Translations under genes and position numbers: made by a program
In this document: positions 1-5,391 of the stretch, piece after piece
Layout of the letters: the number at the start of each line of letters is the position of its first letter
Numbering within the stretch: the stretch's first letter is position 1
Notes under the pieces: generated by a model
Told to the model about the DNA's origin: nothing
What the model saw: the letters and a program-made list of their open reading frames with translations, nothing else
The model's database searches: none
Source: Candidatus Aerophobota bacterium
GTDB taxonomy: Bacteria; Aerophobota; Aerophobia; Aerophobales; B47-G16
Assembly (NCBI GenBank): GCA_003648815.1
Contig: QMPZ01000099.1
Location: 1 to 6,144 of the forward strand
Direction of reading: 5' to 3'
DNA: 6,144 bases

Positions 1-103
1 CCCATAGATCGACGCCCTTGTCAAACTTGTCCCCCAGCTCATAATATCTGGGAGGATAGACAAATTCCCACTCATGCGTTCCCGCTCGCTCGACTTTTAA
101 CAT
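1..103 (-). CDS. N-terminus of a probable TPR-family protein (partial, runs off window)
   Basis: Thirty-four codons are open from ATG (103-101) to the window edge, starting MLKVERAGTHEWEFVYPP and followed by RYYELGDKFDKG. The start is supported by a strong ribosome-binding site, GAGAGGAG, about 6 bases upstream. The pattern WEFxYPPRxYEL followed by an acidic/basic helix resembles, from memory, the opening of bacterial TPR proteins whose C-terminal end looks like the gene at 5864-6144; this link is an inference from a short stretch. If right, the full protein would be a soluble helical-repeat protein mediating protein contacts. It lies about 190 bp downstream of the HEPN gene and could share its transcript or have its own promoter. 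The rest of the gene is outside the window, so the product is only tentative. Confidence 0.5.
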   Translation of the reverse strand, partial: MLKVERAGTHEWEFVYPPRYYELGDKFDKGVDLW

Positions 104-167
104 TTTTTCTCCTCTCATTTCTCTCTTATCAAATACTCTGGCAAATATTTCATTAACCTGTTAACAG

Positions 168-273
168 TTAGATTTTTTGCAGAACTAAGACTTGCCGACC
201 TTCATCGATGAAAGCCACGACATTCTTTCTGTTCATAAATTGTTTCCTTCAAATGTTTCTCATTAAATGCCAT
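168..273 (-). other. Two overlapping short frames, possible gene remnant
   Basis: Two small frames follow the HEPN gene. One starts at ATG 273-271, reads MAFNEKHLKETIYEQKE and ends at TGA 204-202 (23 residues). The other starts at ATG 236-234, reads MNRKNVVAFIDEGRQVLVLQ and ends at TAA 170-168 (22 residues). Neither has a convincing Shine-Dalgarno sequence. The amphipathic first piece followed by a hydrophobic VVAFI strand is faintly like the start of AAA-type ATPases found near nucleotidyltransferase/HEPN genes, with a frameshift between, but there is no intact Walker A motif. I regard this as possible debris, not as a demonstrated gene. Confidence 0.2.
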
Positions 274-290
274 TTTCGTGATCTGGGAGA

Positions 291-691
291 TTATTTTGGT
301 TGTCTAATTAGAAGCTTAACTTTCTCAGTAAACTCTTTTGCCTTTTTAAGCCACTCTTCCACTTCTTCTTTTTCAAATTTAGTAAGCTCAACATAATCGC
401 CTTTCATTCGTGAAATAAAAAGTCTATCGTAAAACTTTCCATCCCCTTCGTCCACGAGACCAGATTTCACAAAATGTTGGTGGAAAGAGGCTCTTACTCC
501 AGAATGCTTCTTAAACCTGTATCCCTTCTGAAGAAGTAAGGCACTTACTATTAAAAACAGGAGTAATAAATTCTATTCACAGAGAAAGAAAGACGTCCCT
601 TTTTTAACTCATCTTCTGCGGACTCAAGCGATTCAGCGGACTTCTCTATCCAGTACTTGACCATTTTATTTAAGGACTCCTCTCTGCTCAT
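291..691 (-). pseudogene. HEPN-domain protein, interrupted by a one-base frameshift
   Basis: HEPN proteins are helical partners of minimal nucleotidyltransferases; many pairs act as toxin (HEPN RNase) and antitoxin (MNT). The first frame starts at ATG 691-689, reads MSREESLNKMVKYWIEKSAE and reaches NRIYYSCF, then stops at 553-551 after 46 residues, with two further stops directly behind. The reading continues in another frame from 554 with SALLLQKGYRFKKHSGVRA, then FHQHFVKSGLVDEGDGKFYD, to TAA 293-291. Restoring one T in the T-run at 553-557 gives a single 133-residue protein with the family's NRxYY and KKHSGV blocks and usual length. The start overlaps the upstream MNT stop by 4 bp (ATGA), so the pair is co-translated. 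The lesion may be a real mutation, a sequencing error at a homopolymer, or a -1 recoding site (TTT then TAA). The classical HepT RxxxxH motif is not evident. Confidence 0.85.
297..309. repeat. 13-bp direct repeat, copy 1 (within HEPN 3' end)
   Basis: TGGTTGTCTAATT occurs here and again at 1086-1098 in the same orientation. This copy encodes the last residues of the HEPN frame. Together the copies bracket the MNT-HEPN pair. One chance 13-mer repeat in a window this long is not very unlikely. Confidence 0.4.
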
Positions 692-1038
692 AAGGAGATT
701 CCTTCCTTTTCAATAAAATAATGGATTGGAAGAACTGAAACAGGGGAGTTGTTCCATTCCTCGTCAGAAAAAATAAGGGCACTTATATTGGCCCCGAACT
801 GCAGATTTATATAAAAAACCATATCTACTATCCGGTTTTCTATCTCTCTGGTAACCTTGCAGGGCAGAAGTACTAAAACATCAATATCTGATTCTTCATC
901 AAATCTCCCTGTTACTTTTGAGCCAAAAAGTTTAAACTTTGCACCCCGCCACATCTTGTTTATCTTAGCGACAAGGGTATCCAGGGCTTTCAATTCATTC
1001 GGTGTGAGATACTTGCTGATTGCATTTTTCTTCTTCAT
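688..1038 (-). CDS. MNT-type nucleotidyltransferase, partner of HEPN
   Basis: This 116-residue protein has the size and core motif of minimal nucleotidyltransferases (DNA polymerase beta superfamily). GS at residues 39-40 is followed by SDIDVLVLL, giving the GSx(10)DxD signature with metal-binding Asp51 and Asp53. In known pairs such enzymes transfer nucleotides from ATP to the partner HEPN toxin and so silence it; whether this one does so is inference. The third carboxylate expected on a later strand is not obvious: the segment near residues 84-90 reads NISALIF, so activity may be altered. Start ATG 1038-1036 is preceded by purine-rich AAGGATAAAGGT, a moderate ribosome-binding site. Its stop overlaps the HEPN start by 4 bp. 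The gene is expected to be soluble and cytoplasmic. Confidence 0.85.
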   Translation of the reverse strand: MKKKNAISKYLTPNELKALDTLVAKINKMWRGAKFKLFGSKVTGRFDEESDIDVLVLLPCKVTREIENRIVDMVFYINLQFGANISALIFSDEEWNNSPVSVLPIHYFIEKEGISL

Positions 1039-1085
1039 ACCTTTATCCTTCTTTTTCCTTTAGTATTGTCAAAAATTTTTGCTAC

Positions 1086-1098
1086 TGGTTGTCTAATT
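1086..1098. repeat. 13-bp direct repeat, copy 2 (upstream of MNT)
   Basis: This is a second copy of TGGTTGTCTAATT, about 50 bp upstream of the MNT start and 789 bp from the first copy. It may be a recombination scar, a leftover of a duplicated HEPN gene end, or chance. Confidence 0.4.
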
Positions 1099-1139
1099 TA
1101 TTTTTTGTTTTGTCTGTATTATCCTTCTCTTACTCTTAC

Positions 1140-1155
1140 GCAACTTAAAAGTTGC
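1140..1155. promoter_or_regulatory. 16-bp inverted repeat, possible operator
   Basis: GCAACTT-AA-AAGTTGC is a perfect 7-bp inverted repeat around a 2-bp centre, about 100 bp upstream of the MNT start. Toxin-antitoxin modules are often self-regulated at such sites, so an operator role is possible. It has no flanking T-run that would suggest a terminator. The role is inference. Confidence 0.25.
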
Positions 1156-1376
1156 AGCTACCATCTTTAGGCCTTAATTAAGAAAAATATTCATTACCAG
1201 TTTCCCTCCCCTCACATGAAAGTGTTTTCCCTTTATTTATAAGGTTTTCCTGCAATTTTTTCCATGTTTTTTTGACACTACCCCTTATTATCTTCTTTTG
1301 AGAAGGGAGGATAGCAATTTTTCCCTTACCCGCAAGGAGCATTAATTACCGGACACAATATTTAGTTACTACCATT

Positions 1377-1754
1377 TTAACTTTCTGATTTTATGGTTTT
1401 TTCTTTCTTCACCGCCTTAACTCCAAGTGTTATAAAGCCTACACCAAAGAGGGCGATGAAGGCTCCAGCAATATATGGGTATAGGAGATTGGGATACCAT
1501 ATGAGCCCTGTTCCGGTAATAACTAAAGCAATGCCTAAAAGCATGATGAAGTAACCAAAAATGCTCGAGGGAATCATTATTTCAACAGGCTCCGCCTTTG
1601 TTCTTACTAATCCCATTAAGAGAAATCCCACTCCCATTCCTATTAATACACCAACTCCAGGATTACCGAAAGCTAAACCGATACCCAGACCGAAGAACAT
1701 AGAGGCAGGAAAAAGCAAACCCCGCAAAGCACCACCTTTTTTCTCCTCAGGCAT
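1377..1754 (-). CDS. Small four-helix membrane protein, unknown function
   Basis: I do not recognise a named family. The 125-residue protein begins MPEEKKGGALRGLLFP and has four hydrophobic segments, at about residues 12-30, 33-50, 65-85 and 91-112. The first two are rich in glycine (GLGIGLAFGNPGVGVLIGMG), forming a helical hairpin; the charged loop RTKAEPVE separates the two pairs. It ends in a basic, soluble tail (KAVKKEKTIKSES). It should sit in the cytoplasmic membrane. The frame can be extended to a GTG at 1763, but that codon is part of the Shine-Dalgarno sequence, so ATG 1754-1752 is chosen. It lies downstream of the hydrolase gene, separated by about 150 bp containing an orphan frame, and nothing ties it functionally to either neighbour. 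Confidence 0.75.
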   Translation of the reverse strand: MPEEKKGGALRGLLFPASMFFGLGIGLAFGNPGVGVLIGMGVGFLLMGLVRTKAEPVEIMIPSSIFGYFIMLLGIALVITGTGLIWYPNLLYPYIAGAFIALFGVGFITLGVKAVKKEKTIKSES

Positions 1755-1760
1755 ATTTTT

Positions 1761-1768
1761 CACCCCCT
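1761..1768 (-). promoter_or_regulatory. Shine-Dalgarno sequence deciding the 1754 start
   Basis: AGGGGGTG on the minus strand lies 6 bases before ATG 1754-1752. It includes the GTG at 1763-1761 that would otherwise be the longest start, which argues against using that GTG. Confidence 0.7.
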
Positions 1769-1775
1769 TTCTTTA

Positions 1776-1859
1776 TCATAAAGTTAAAGAGGTCTTTATT
1801 GAGACCCCATACTCCTTTGCTTTTGCTGCTTCAGTGAATTCTAAAAATTTAAAACCACT
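1776..1859 (-). pseudogene. Orphan C-terminal-like frame (gene remnant)
   Basis: After in-frame stops (TAA at 1862-1860 and TGA just before it) there are 27 codons open to TGA 1778-1776. They read SGFKFLEFTEAAKAKEYGVS and then IKTSLTL. The composition looks like real protein (an amphipathic helix and then a strand), but there is no start codon and no ribosome-binding site. It may be the tail of a gene lost when the segment carrying the hydrolase was joined here. The family is not recognised and coincidence is possible. Confidence 0.25.
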
Positions 1860-1908
1860 TTATCAGGTGTTGAGCCTGACCAAATTTTCACGCAAGCCCT
1901 AAGCCACC

Positions 1909-4098
1909 TCAGATTATTCTTTTGAGCCATTCGATGACGATGCTTTGCATTTCTGGCCCGAACCGGTTATAATCTTCAGGAATTTGATGACAGAGCTTAT
2001 GTTCCATGCCGAAGAGCCTGTAGACCTTCCGCGCTTCTTCCAGGGCTTTCTTTACGTCATCGAGCGTGGCCTCGCGGTCAAGTTCCGGGCTTACGACGAG
2101 AAGATCACGAGGAGCAAACATGGCAAGGAGTGCATGATAATCATATGGTATCCGCTCTTCGTTTTCAAGAAAGAACCCCAATTTCGGAAGTAAAGCATAT
2201 AAATGCGACCAACGACGGACGCCGCCTGTGCCTCGCTCGGGCCTGTCCATTCGCATAGGCGTAAAACCACACACACAAGCGAATCCAGCTAATCTGTCCT
2301 CAAAAGCTGCCAGATGTAGACCGACCATCCCCCCGAGCGCATATCCCACCCCGTAGACTCTTTCCCTGTCCACAAAGGAAAGCTCTAACAGGGCATCTAA
2401 TGCGCTCTGGGTGTCGTGTACCATTTTCCCAAGAAGGGACCAACGTGGATGCCTATCGTAAAAGTTCTCGCTTTCTTCAATTCGTCTACCGAAACCTATC
2501 TGGTCAAAACAGAAGACGACAAAGCCTTTCCGCGCTAAGGTTCGGAAGATTTGTTCTCCCCTGCAGTATCCGGCCACATATCCATTCGAAAACGAGAATG
2601 GATGGAGCCAGAGAATTGCGGGTAATTTTTCTTTTGAGGAGGACAGGCCAGAAGGCATGTAAACATCTCCTGAAATATAATCGCCGAAAACGATTCCCCT
2701 CTTTTCCAATCCATCACCAGCCCAGGATCGCCCAAGCAGTCTTGCCACGTGTTCTGGTTCTGAGCCGTATAGACCTATTGAGCCTCGAGCATAAGGAGGC
2801 TCTTCGCCAAGCATCCAGCGAACATTTCTGCGAATTTCATCTTTACGACGGTTCCAATCATCAATCGTGCGCACCTCTTTCCCGTTCTCGAGGACCATCA
2901 AATCATCAAGACCCTTTTTGGGAAACGAGGAGACATTCACACTTATCTTGCTTTTTGACTTCCACAAATTAAAATCACACGGGTAGATGAGCCTTTCCTT
3001 GAAGTCAAATTTCTTTCGTCCAAAGTGAGTATCGCACCAGTCAAGATAATTCTCAATAACTGTAGCCCAGGTCTCATGAGAGCCGTGCCGCCAGAGTATC
3101 CTCAGCTTATCCTCTGCGTTGAGAAACTCATACACCTTTTTAGCCGCAAGGTAAGTCTGTTGCATAGCCCACACGCTTTCGACGTTGTCATTTAACGCTA
3201 TGCTCAAAAGGCACGGACGCGGAGCGGAAAGCGCGATTAATTCGTGGTTGTCCACGGGCAAGCGGTCTTCACTGCCCGCAAAGAATCGCAGTCTTGGATG
3301 AAACCAATCAGGGAAAACCCTTGTGAGAAGTTCTATTCCCTCTCCGAAGTGCATCTCAGAAAAATAGCGATAAGGCATCGCTCCCCCTGCTCCTGAACTA
3401 CTTGAGATGACAGCCGATATTCGTTCATCGATGGCAGAGGCGATAAGGGACTGCTTCCCATTTCGGGAATGTCCAGTCAGCGCTATCTTGTCCTTTTCCA
3501 CAAAATCAAGCGTCTCGAGGTAATCTATACAACGTCCTGCTGCCCATGCGCGTCTTGTCAGCCTCGACCAATCATGCTCGGGATAAGCCTCTAAAAAACT
3601 GTCTGTATCGTCCCTGGAATCCGAGCCAGCATATACACAGCCAATATATCCTCGCGTAACGGCCACAAGAGCCCATGCTCTATGGTTATGCTGGGTCATG
3701 AAAACAGGGAAAGGACCTTCGCCTTTTGGGATGATCAGCTCCATCCAGAGCCTGGCCTTGTGATCCGGGCCAAACTCCAAACTAATCTCCTTGACAGTGG
3801 CATTTCCTTCCTTGCGAGAACTCAATACTATAGGGCGAATGTTATCAGGTGGGGGAGGGATGCTTCCGAGGACATAACGATGGAAGAGTTTCTTTATCTC
3901 ATCACGTCTGCGATGCCAATCTTCTTTAGTTTTGATAAGGATTTTCTTTCCATTTTTCTCTGTTACTAAAGGATTGGGAAGTTCTGGACTTGAAGGGAAG
4001 GATTCAAGATCTGGAGGAGCTTCTCTGGTTCTTTTAAGCCATTCTTGCCATGGTTTACTTTCCGGCAGAGCATTCATGATTTTATTAACTCTCGACAT
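1909..4098 (-). CDS. Two-lobe alpha/beta-hydrolase (CE15/acetyl-xylan-esterase-like), second lobe lacks catalytic Ser
   Basis: This 729-residue protein consists of two tandem esterase-type lobes. Each begins with a helical segment of the same pattern: NGKKILIKTKEDWHRRRDEI near residue 49 and NGKEVRTIDDWNRRKDEIRR near residue 405. Lobe 1 (about 50-365) has the nucleophile elbow GHSRNGK with Ser211, then SSSSGAGG (232-239), PVDNHELIALSAPRP (281-295) and HGSHE (338-342) as the likely histidine site. This resembles glucuronoyl esterase (CE15) and related carbohydrate esterases. Lobe 2 (about 400-729) has GYALGG at 585-590, so Ala587 replaces the expected serine, while PYDYHALLAMFAPRD (651-665) and His704 remain. 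Lobe 2 is therefore probably structural or ligand-binding. The likely reaction is hydrolysis of a sugar ester; the substrate is unknown. There is no signal peptide, so it should be cytoplasmic. AGGAGG lies 8 bases before the ATG. GC is clearly higher than in the neighbours (33/60 at 2761-2820, 34/60 at 3241-3300). Confidence 0.9.
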   Translation of the reverse strand: MSRVNKIMNALPESKPWQEWLKRTREAPPDLESFPSSPELPNPLVTEKNGKKILIKTKEDWHRRRDEIKKLFHRYVLGSIPPPPDNIRPIVLSSRKEGNATVKEISLEFGPDHKARLWMELIIPKGEGPFPVFMTQHNHRAWALVAVTRGYIGCVYAGSDSRDDTDSFLEAYPEHDWSRLTRRAWAAGRCIDYLETLDFVEKDKIALTGHSRNGKQSLIASAIDERISAVISSSSGAGGAMPYRYFSEMHFGEGIELLTRVFPDWFHPRLRFFAGSEDRLPVDNHELIALSAPRPCLLSIALNDNVESVWAMQQTYLAAKKVYEFLNAEDKLRILWRHGSHETWATVIENYLDWCDTHFGRKKFDFKERLIYPCDFNLWKSKSKISVNVSSFPKKGLDDLMVLENGKEVRTIDDWNRRKDEIRRNVRWMLGEEPPYARGSIGLYGSEPEHVARLLGRSWAGDGLEKRGIVFGDYISGDVYMPSGLSSSKEKLPAILWLHPFSFSNGYVAGYCRGEQIFRTLARKGFVVFCFDQIGFGRRIEESENFYDRHPRWSLLGKMVHDTQSALDALLELSFVDRERVYGVGYALGGMVGLHLAAFEDRLAGFACVCGFTPMRMDRPERGTGGVRRWSHLYALLPKLGFFLENEERIPYDYHALLAMFAPRDLLVVSPELDREATLDDVKKALEEARKVYRLFGMEHKLCHQIPEDYNRFGPEMQSIVIEWLKRII

Positions 4099-4121
4099 AA
4101 TTTCTTCCTCCTCTTCTTGGT

Positions 4122-4172
4122 GTTAGCCTGCATCATAATGCTATGTTAGGAGAACTCGCAGGCTGCCCTAAC
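4122..4172 (-). promoter_or_regulatory. Possible H-type pseudoknot in hydrolase mRNA leader
   Basis: Two perfect inverted repeats cross each other in the leader. Read on the minus strand, GTTAGG (4172-4167) pairs with CCTAAC (4150-4145), and AGCCTGC (4164-4158) pairs with GCAGGCT (4131-4125). The connecting loops are 2, 7 and 13 bases. A 2-base first loop spanning a 7-bp second stem suits an H-type pseudoknot. The structure ends about 12 bases before the AGGAGG ribosome-binding site of the hydrolase, where it could control initiation. A competing extended hairpin (GTT with AAC outside the 7-bp stem) is also possible. No known riboswitch class is recognised; chance pairing is not excluded. Confidence 0.3.
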
Positions 4173-4220
4173 TAAATCTTTCCAGCATTTTCTATACTCG
4201 GCTCCATACCTGATCCTCAT
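4146..4220 (-). other. Protein-like short frame across the peroxiredoxin break
   Basis: In the next frame over the end of the peroxiredoxin, 24 codons run from ATG 4220-4218 to TAA 4148-4146. They read MRIRYGAEYRKCWKDLVRAA and then CEFS. The stretch has a coding-like composition and may be the tail of a foreign gene joined here, but there is no ribosome-binding site, no family match from memory, and it could be chance. Confidence 0.15.
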
Positions 4221-4581
4221 CTACAACTCCATACTTTCTGCCAATTTCAAAGGTTGGATCTGCAATCATGGGCATCGGTGGAAATTTTCTTCCTGTCTCC
4301 TTTAAAGCAAGGGTTATTGCTGGACTTGTTTCTGTCCAGACCTTATGGGAATGAACAGAATCTGCACTGATAGCGATGCCCACTCCTCCGAACTGTTTTA
4401 ATCTCTCATAGTTTCTGATTATTCCAGCAATTTCGGTGGCACATACATAGGTAAAGTCCCCAGGATAAAAGCACACCAATATCCATTTGCCCTTAAAATC
4501 TGATAGTTTTACCTTCCTCACCTTACCCTCAAAGTAAGCGGTTCCCTCAAAATCTGGTGCTGGTCTATCCACTACTAACAT
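4192..4581 (-). pseudogene. Peroxiredoxin (AhpC/TSA), C-terminally truncated
   Basis: The first 124 of 129 residues are a clear typical peroxiredoxin: APDFEG (8-13), KLSDFKGKW (25-33), PGDFTYVCATEI (40-51) with peroxidatic Cys47, SADSVHSHKVW (72-82) and DPTFEIGRKYGVVDEDQ (108-124). Family members are about 170-210 residues and continue with a strand like RGTFIIDP and often a resolving cysteine; here the frame ends VWSRV. None of the three frames downstream contains the missing part, so this is a deletion or rearrangement, not a single indel. Peroxiredoxins reduce H2O2 and organic peroxides with thiol electrons; this product probably folds poorly or not at all, though that is inference. The start at 4581 overlaps the NifX-like gene by 17 bp, placing it last in the permease operon. 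The upstream ribosome-binding site (AAAGAAG) is weak, suggesting translational coupling. Confidence 0.85.
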
Positions 4582-4885
4582 TTTTTACTTCTTTTAAAGC
4601 TTCCCTTACCGTCATACCCGAAAGCTCTTTATGCCTTATCCCCTTAGATTTTAGGGCGTCTACCATATTCGCCCCAAATTTTCCGCTAACAACTATCTCA
4701 ACTTTTTCGTCCGAAAGCATTTCAGCAACGCCAAATCCTGCACCACCACCGCCAACCCTGAATGGATTCTTTATCGCTTTAGTTAACTTGCCATCTTCGA
4801 AAATTAAATAATACGGTGCTCTGCCACTTACCTCACTTACCTTAGCATTCTCATCCTTACCATTTGAAGCAATTGCAATCCTCAT
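4565..4885 (-). CDS. NifX/NifB-type dinitrogenase Fe-Mo cofactor-binding domain protein
   Basis: This 106-residue stand-alone domain belongs to the family that binds FeMo-cofactor or its precursors in NifX, NafY and NifB (Pfam Nitro_FeMo-Co); many short members, such as the MTH1175 type, occur in organisms without nitrogenase. Hallmarks are the opening strand MRIAIASNGKDENAKVSE, the SGRAPYYLIFEDG block (20-32), a glycine-rich turn GGGGAGFGVAEML (45-57), and VVSGKFGANMVDALKSKGI (65-83). It should be cytoplasmic and may bind an iron-sulfur or other metal cluster; this is family-based inference. Its ATG overlaps the permease stop by 4 bp, with AGGAGGTGG lying inside the end of that permease 8 bases upstream, so it is strongly translated and coupled. 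No nif structural genes are visible, which argues for a role with the permeases instead of nitrogen fixation. Confidence 0.9.
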   Translation of the reverse strand: MRIAIASNGKDENAKVSEVSGRAPYYLIFEDGKLTKAIKNPFRVGGGGAGFGVAEMLSDEKVEIVVSGKFGANMVDALKSKGIRHKELSGMTVREALKEVKNVSSG

Positions 4886-5391
4886 AAAAAGCCACCTCCT
4901 TCTATTTTTTCAAATATTATACCCTGAACAATTGAGATGATAATCATAACTATCGTAAGAACTACTGTGTATTTCAGGCCAAAATAAAGTATTATCATAG
5001 GAATTAGAGGTGGTTTAACAGCCCTGTTGTAGAGAAATGTAGCAATAAAACCGTATTTAACTCCTTTCTTTCTAAGCTGTCTGAGCATAGGATACCACAT
5101 ATAGATTGGCCCTGTGGAGATGATTCCACCGGCAACAGCGATTAACCATCTCTTAAGGCCAGCGGACTTACCTAAGTATTTTCTTACATTCTCAGGGCTT
5201 ACAAAATACTCAAGAGCGACCATAAGGGCAAAGATCACCACAAAGATTGTGATAATGTTTTTTATTATTCTCAAGGAGAACTTTAAGGAGGGCAAAACCG
5301 CATCTATTTTTAAAAATCCTGTAATTAGATATAGCACAGCGACGGTCAACAAAAAGTACCATCCCGCATGACTTTTTTCGCTTTTTCTCAT
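4882..5391 (-). CDS. Half-size DUF318/ArsP-like permease, C-terminal half
   Basis: This 169-residue membrane protein has hydrophobic segments at about 11-27, 43-63, 80-100, 120-138 and 140-160. The conserved stretch GGIISTGPIYMWYPMLRQL (88-106) followed by KKGVKYGFIATFLYNRAVKP (108-127) matches the second half of DUF318 permeases (Pfam ArsP_1), whose full-length members include the organoarsenical exporter ArsP. Full-length proteins are about 300-350 residues, so this and the 140-residue neighbour look like two complementary halves forming one transporter. The start ATG (5391-5389) overlaps the stop of that neighbour by 4 bp, with AGGA 5 bases upstream, which should give balanced synthesis of the two halves. 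A conserved Cys-Cys pair for arsenite is absent, so the substrate cannot be named. Confidence 0.8.
   Translation of the reverse strand: MRKSEKSHAGWYFLLTVAVLYLITGFLKIDAVLPSLKFSLRIIKNIITIFVVIFALMVALEYFVSPENVRKYLGKSAGLKRWLIAVAGGIISTGPIYMWYPMLRQLRKKGVKYGFIATFLYNRAVKPPLIPMIILYFGLKYTVVLTIVMIIISIVQGIIFEKIEGGGFL

Larger units (their letters stand above)
1039..1376. other. Intergenic gap upstream of the MNT gene
   Basis: This AT-rich stretch of about 340 bases has no frame that reads like protein on either strand. It should hold the promoter of the MNT-HEPN pair and the end of the transcript from 1377-1754. A TTGACA-like hexamer lies at 1067-1072 (minus strand) but no good -10 box is spaced correctly from it. 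A 16-bp palindrome (1140-1155), a perfect 10-bp palindrome CTTAATTAAG (1173-1182) and the second copy of a 13-bp repeat (1086-1098) are the only structured elements I see. No clear intrinsic terminator is visible. Confidence 0.6.

Noticed and set aside
158..167. Perfect 10-bp palindrome CTGTTAACAG
   Set aside because: It is short and in AT-rich DNA, so it is easily chance; no further symmetric flanks or paired copy are present.
1044..1072. Promoter with TTGACA at 1067-1072 (minus strand)
   Set aside because: The -35 hexamer is perfect, but the hexamer 17 bases on (AGGATA) matches the -10 consensus poorly and would start the transcript almost at the ATG.
1321..1376. Intrinsic terminator after the small membrane protein gene
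   Set aside because: Only a 4-bp stem (CCTT/AAGG) could be found, without a U-tract in the right place.
1861..1885. Hairpin after the hydrolase stop (TCAGG/CCTGA)
   Set aside because: A 5-bp stem with a 7-base loop and no T-run is too weak to call a terminator.
1561..1902. 113-codon plus-strand frame
   Set aside because: It is antisense to the small membrane protein; its proline/lysine-rich repeats mirror the glycine-rich helices on the other strand.
2400..2972. 190-codon open frame on the plus strand
   Set aside because: It lies wholly antisense to the hydrolase, has no recognisable motif or ribosome-binding site, and its sequence reads like a reverse-strand shadow of a GC-rich gene.
4074..4136. 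20-codon basic upstream ORF overlapping the hydrolase start
   Set aside because: It has no ribosome-binding site, and its lysine/arginine-rich content simply comes from the purine-rich Shine-Dalgarno region of the hydrolase.
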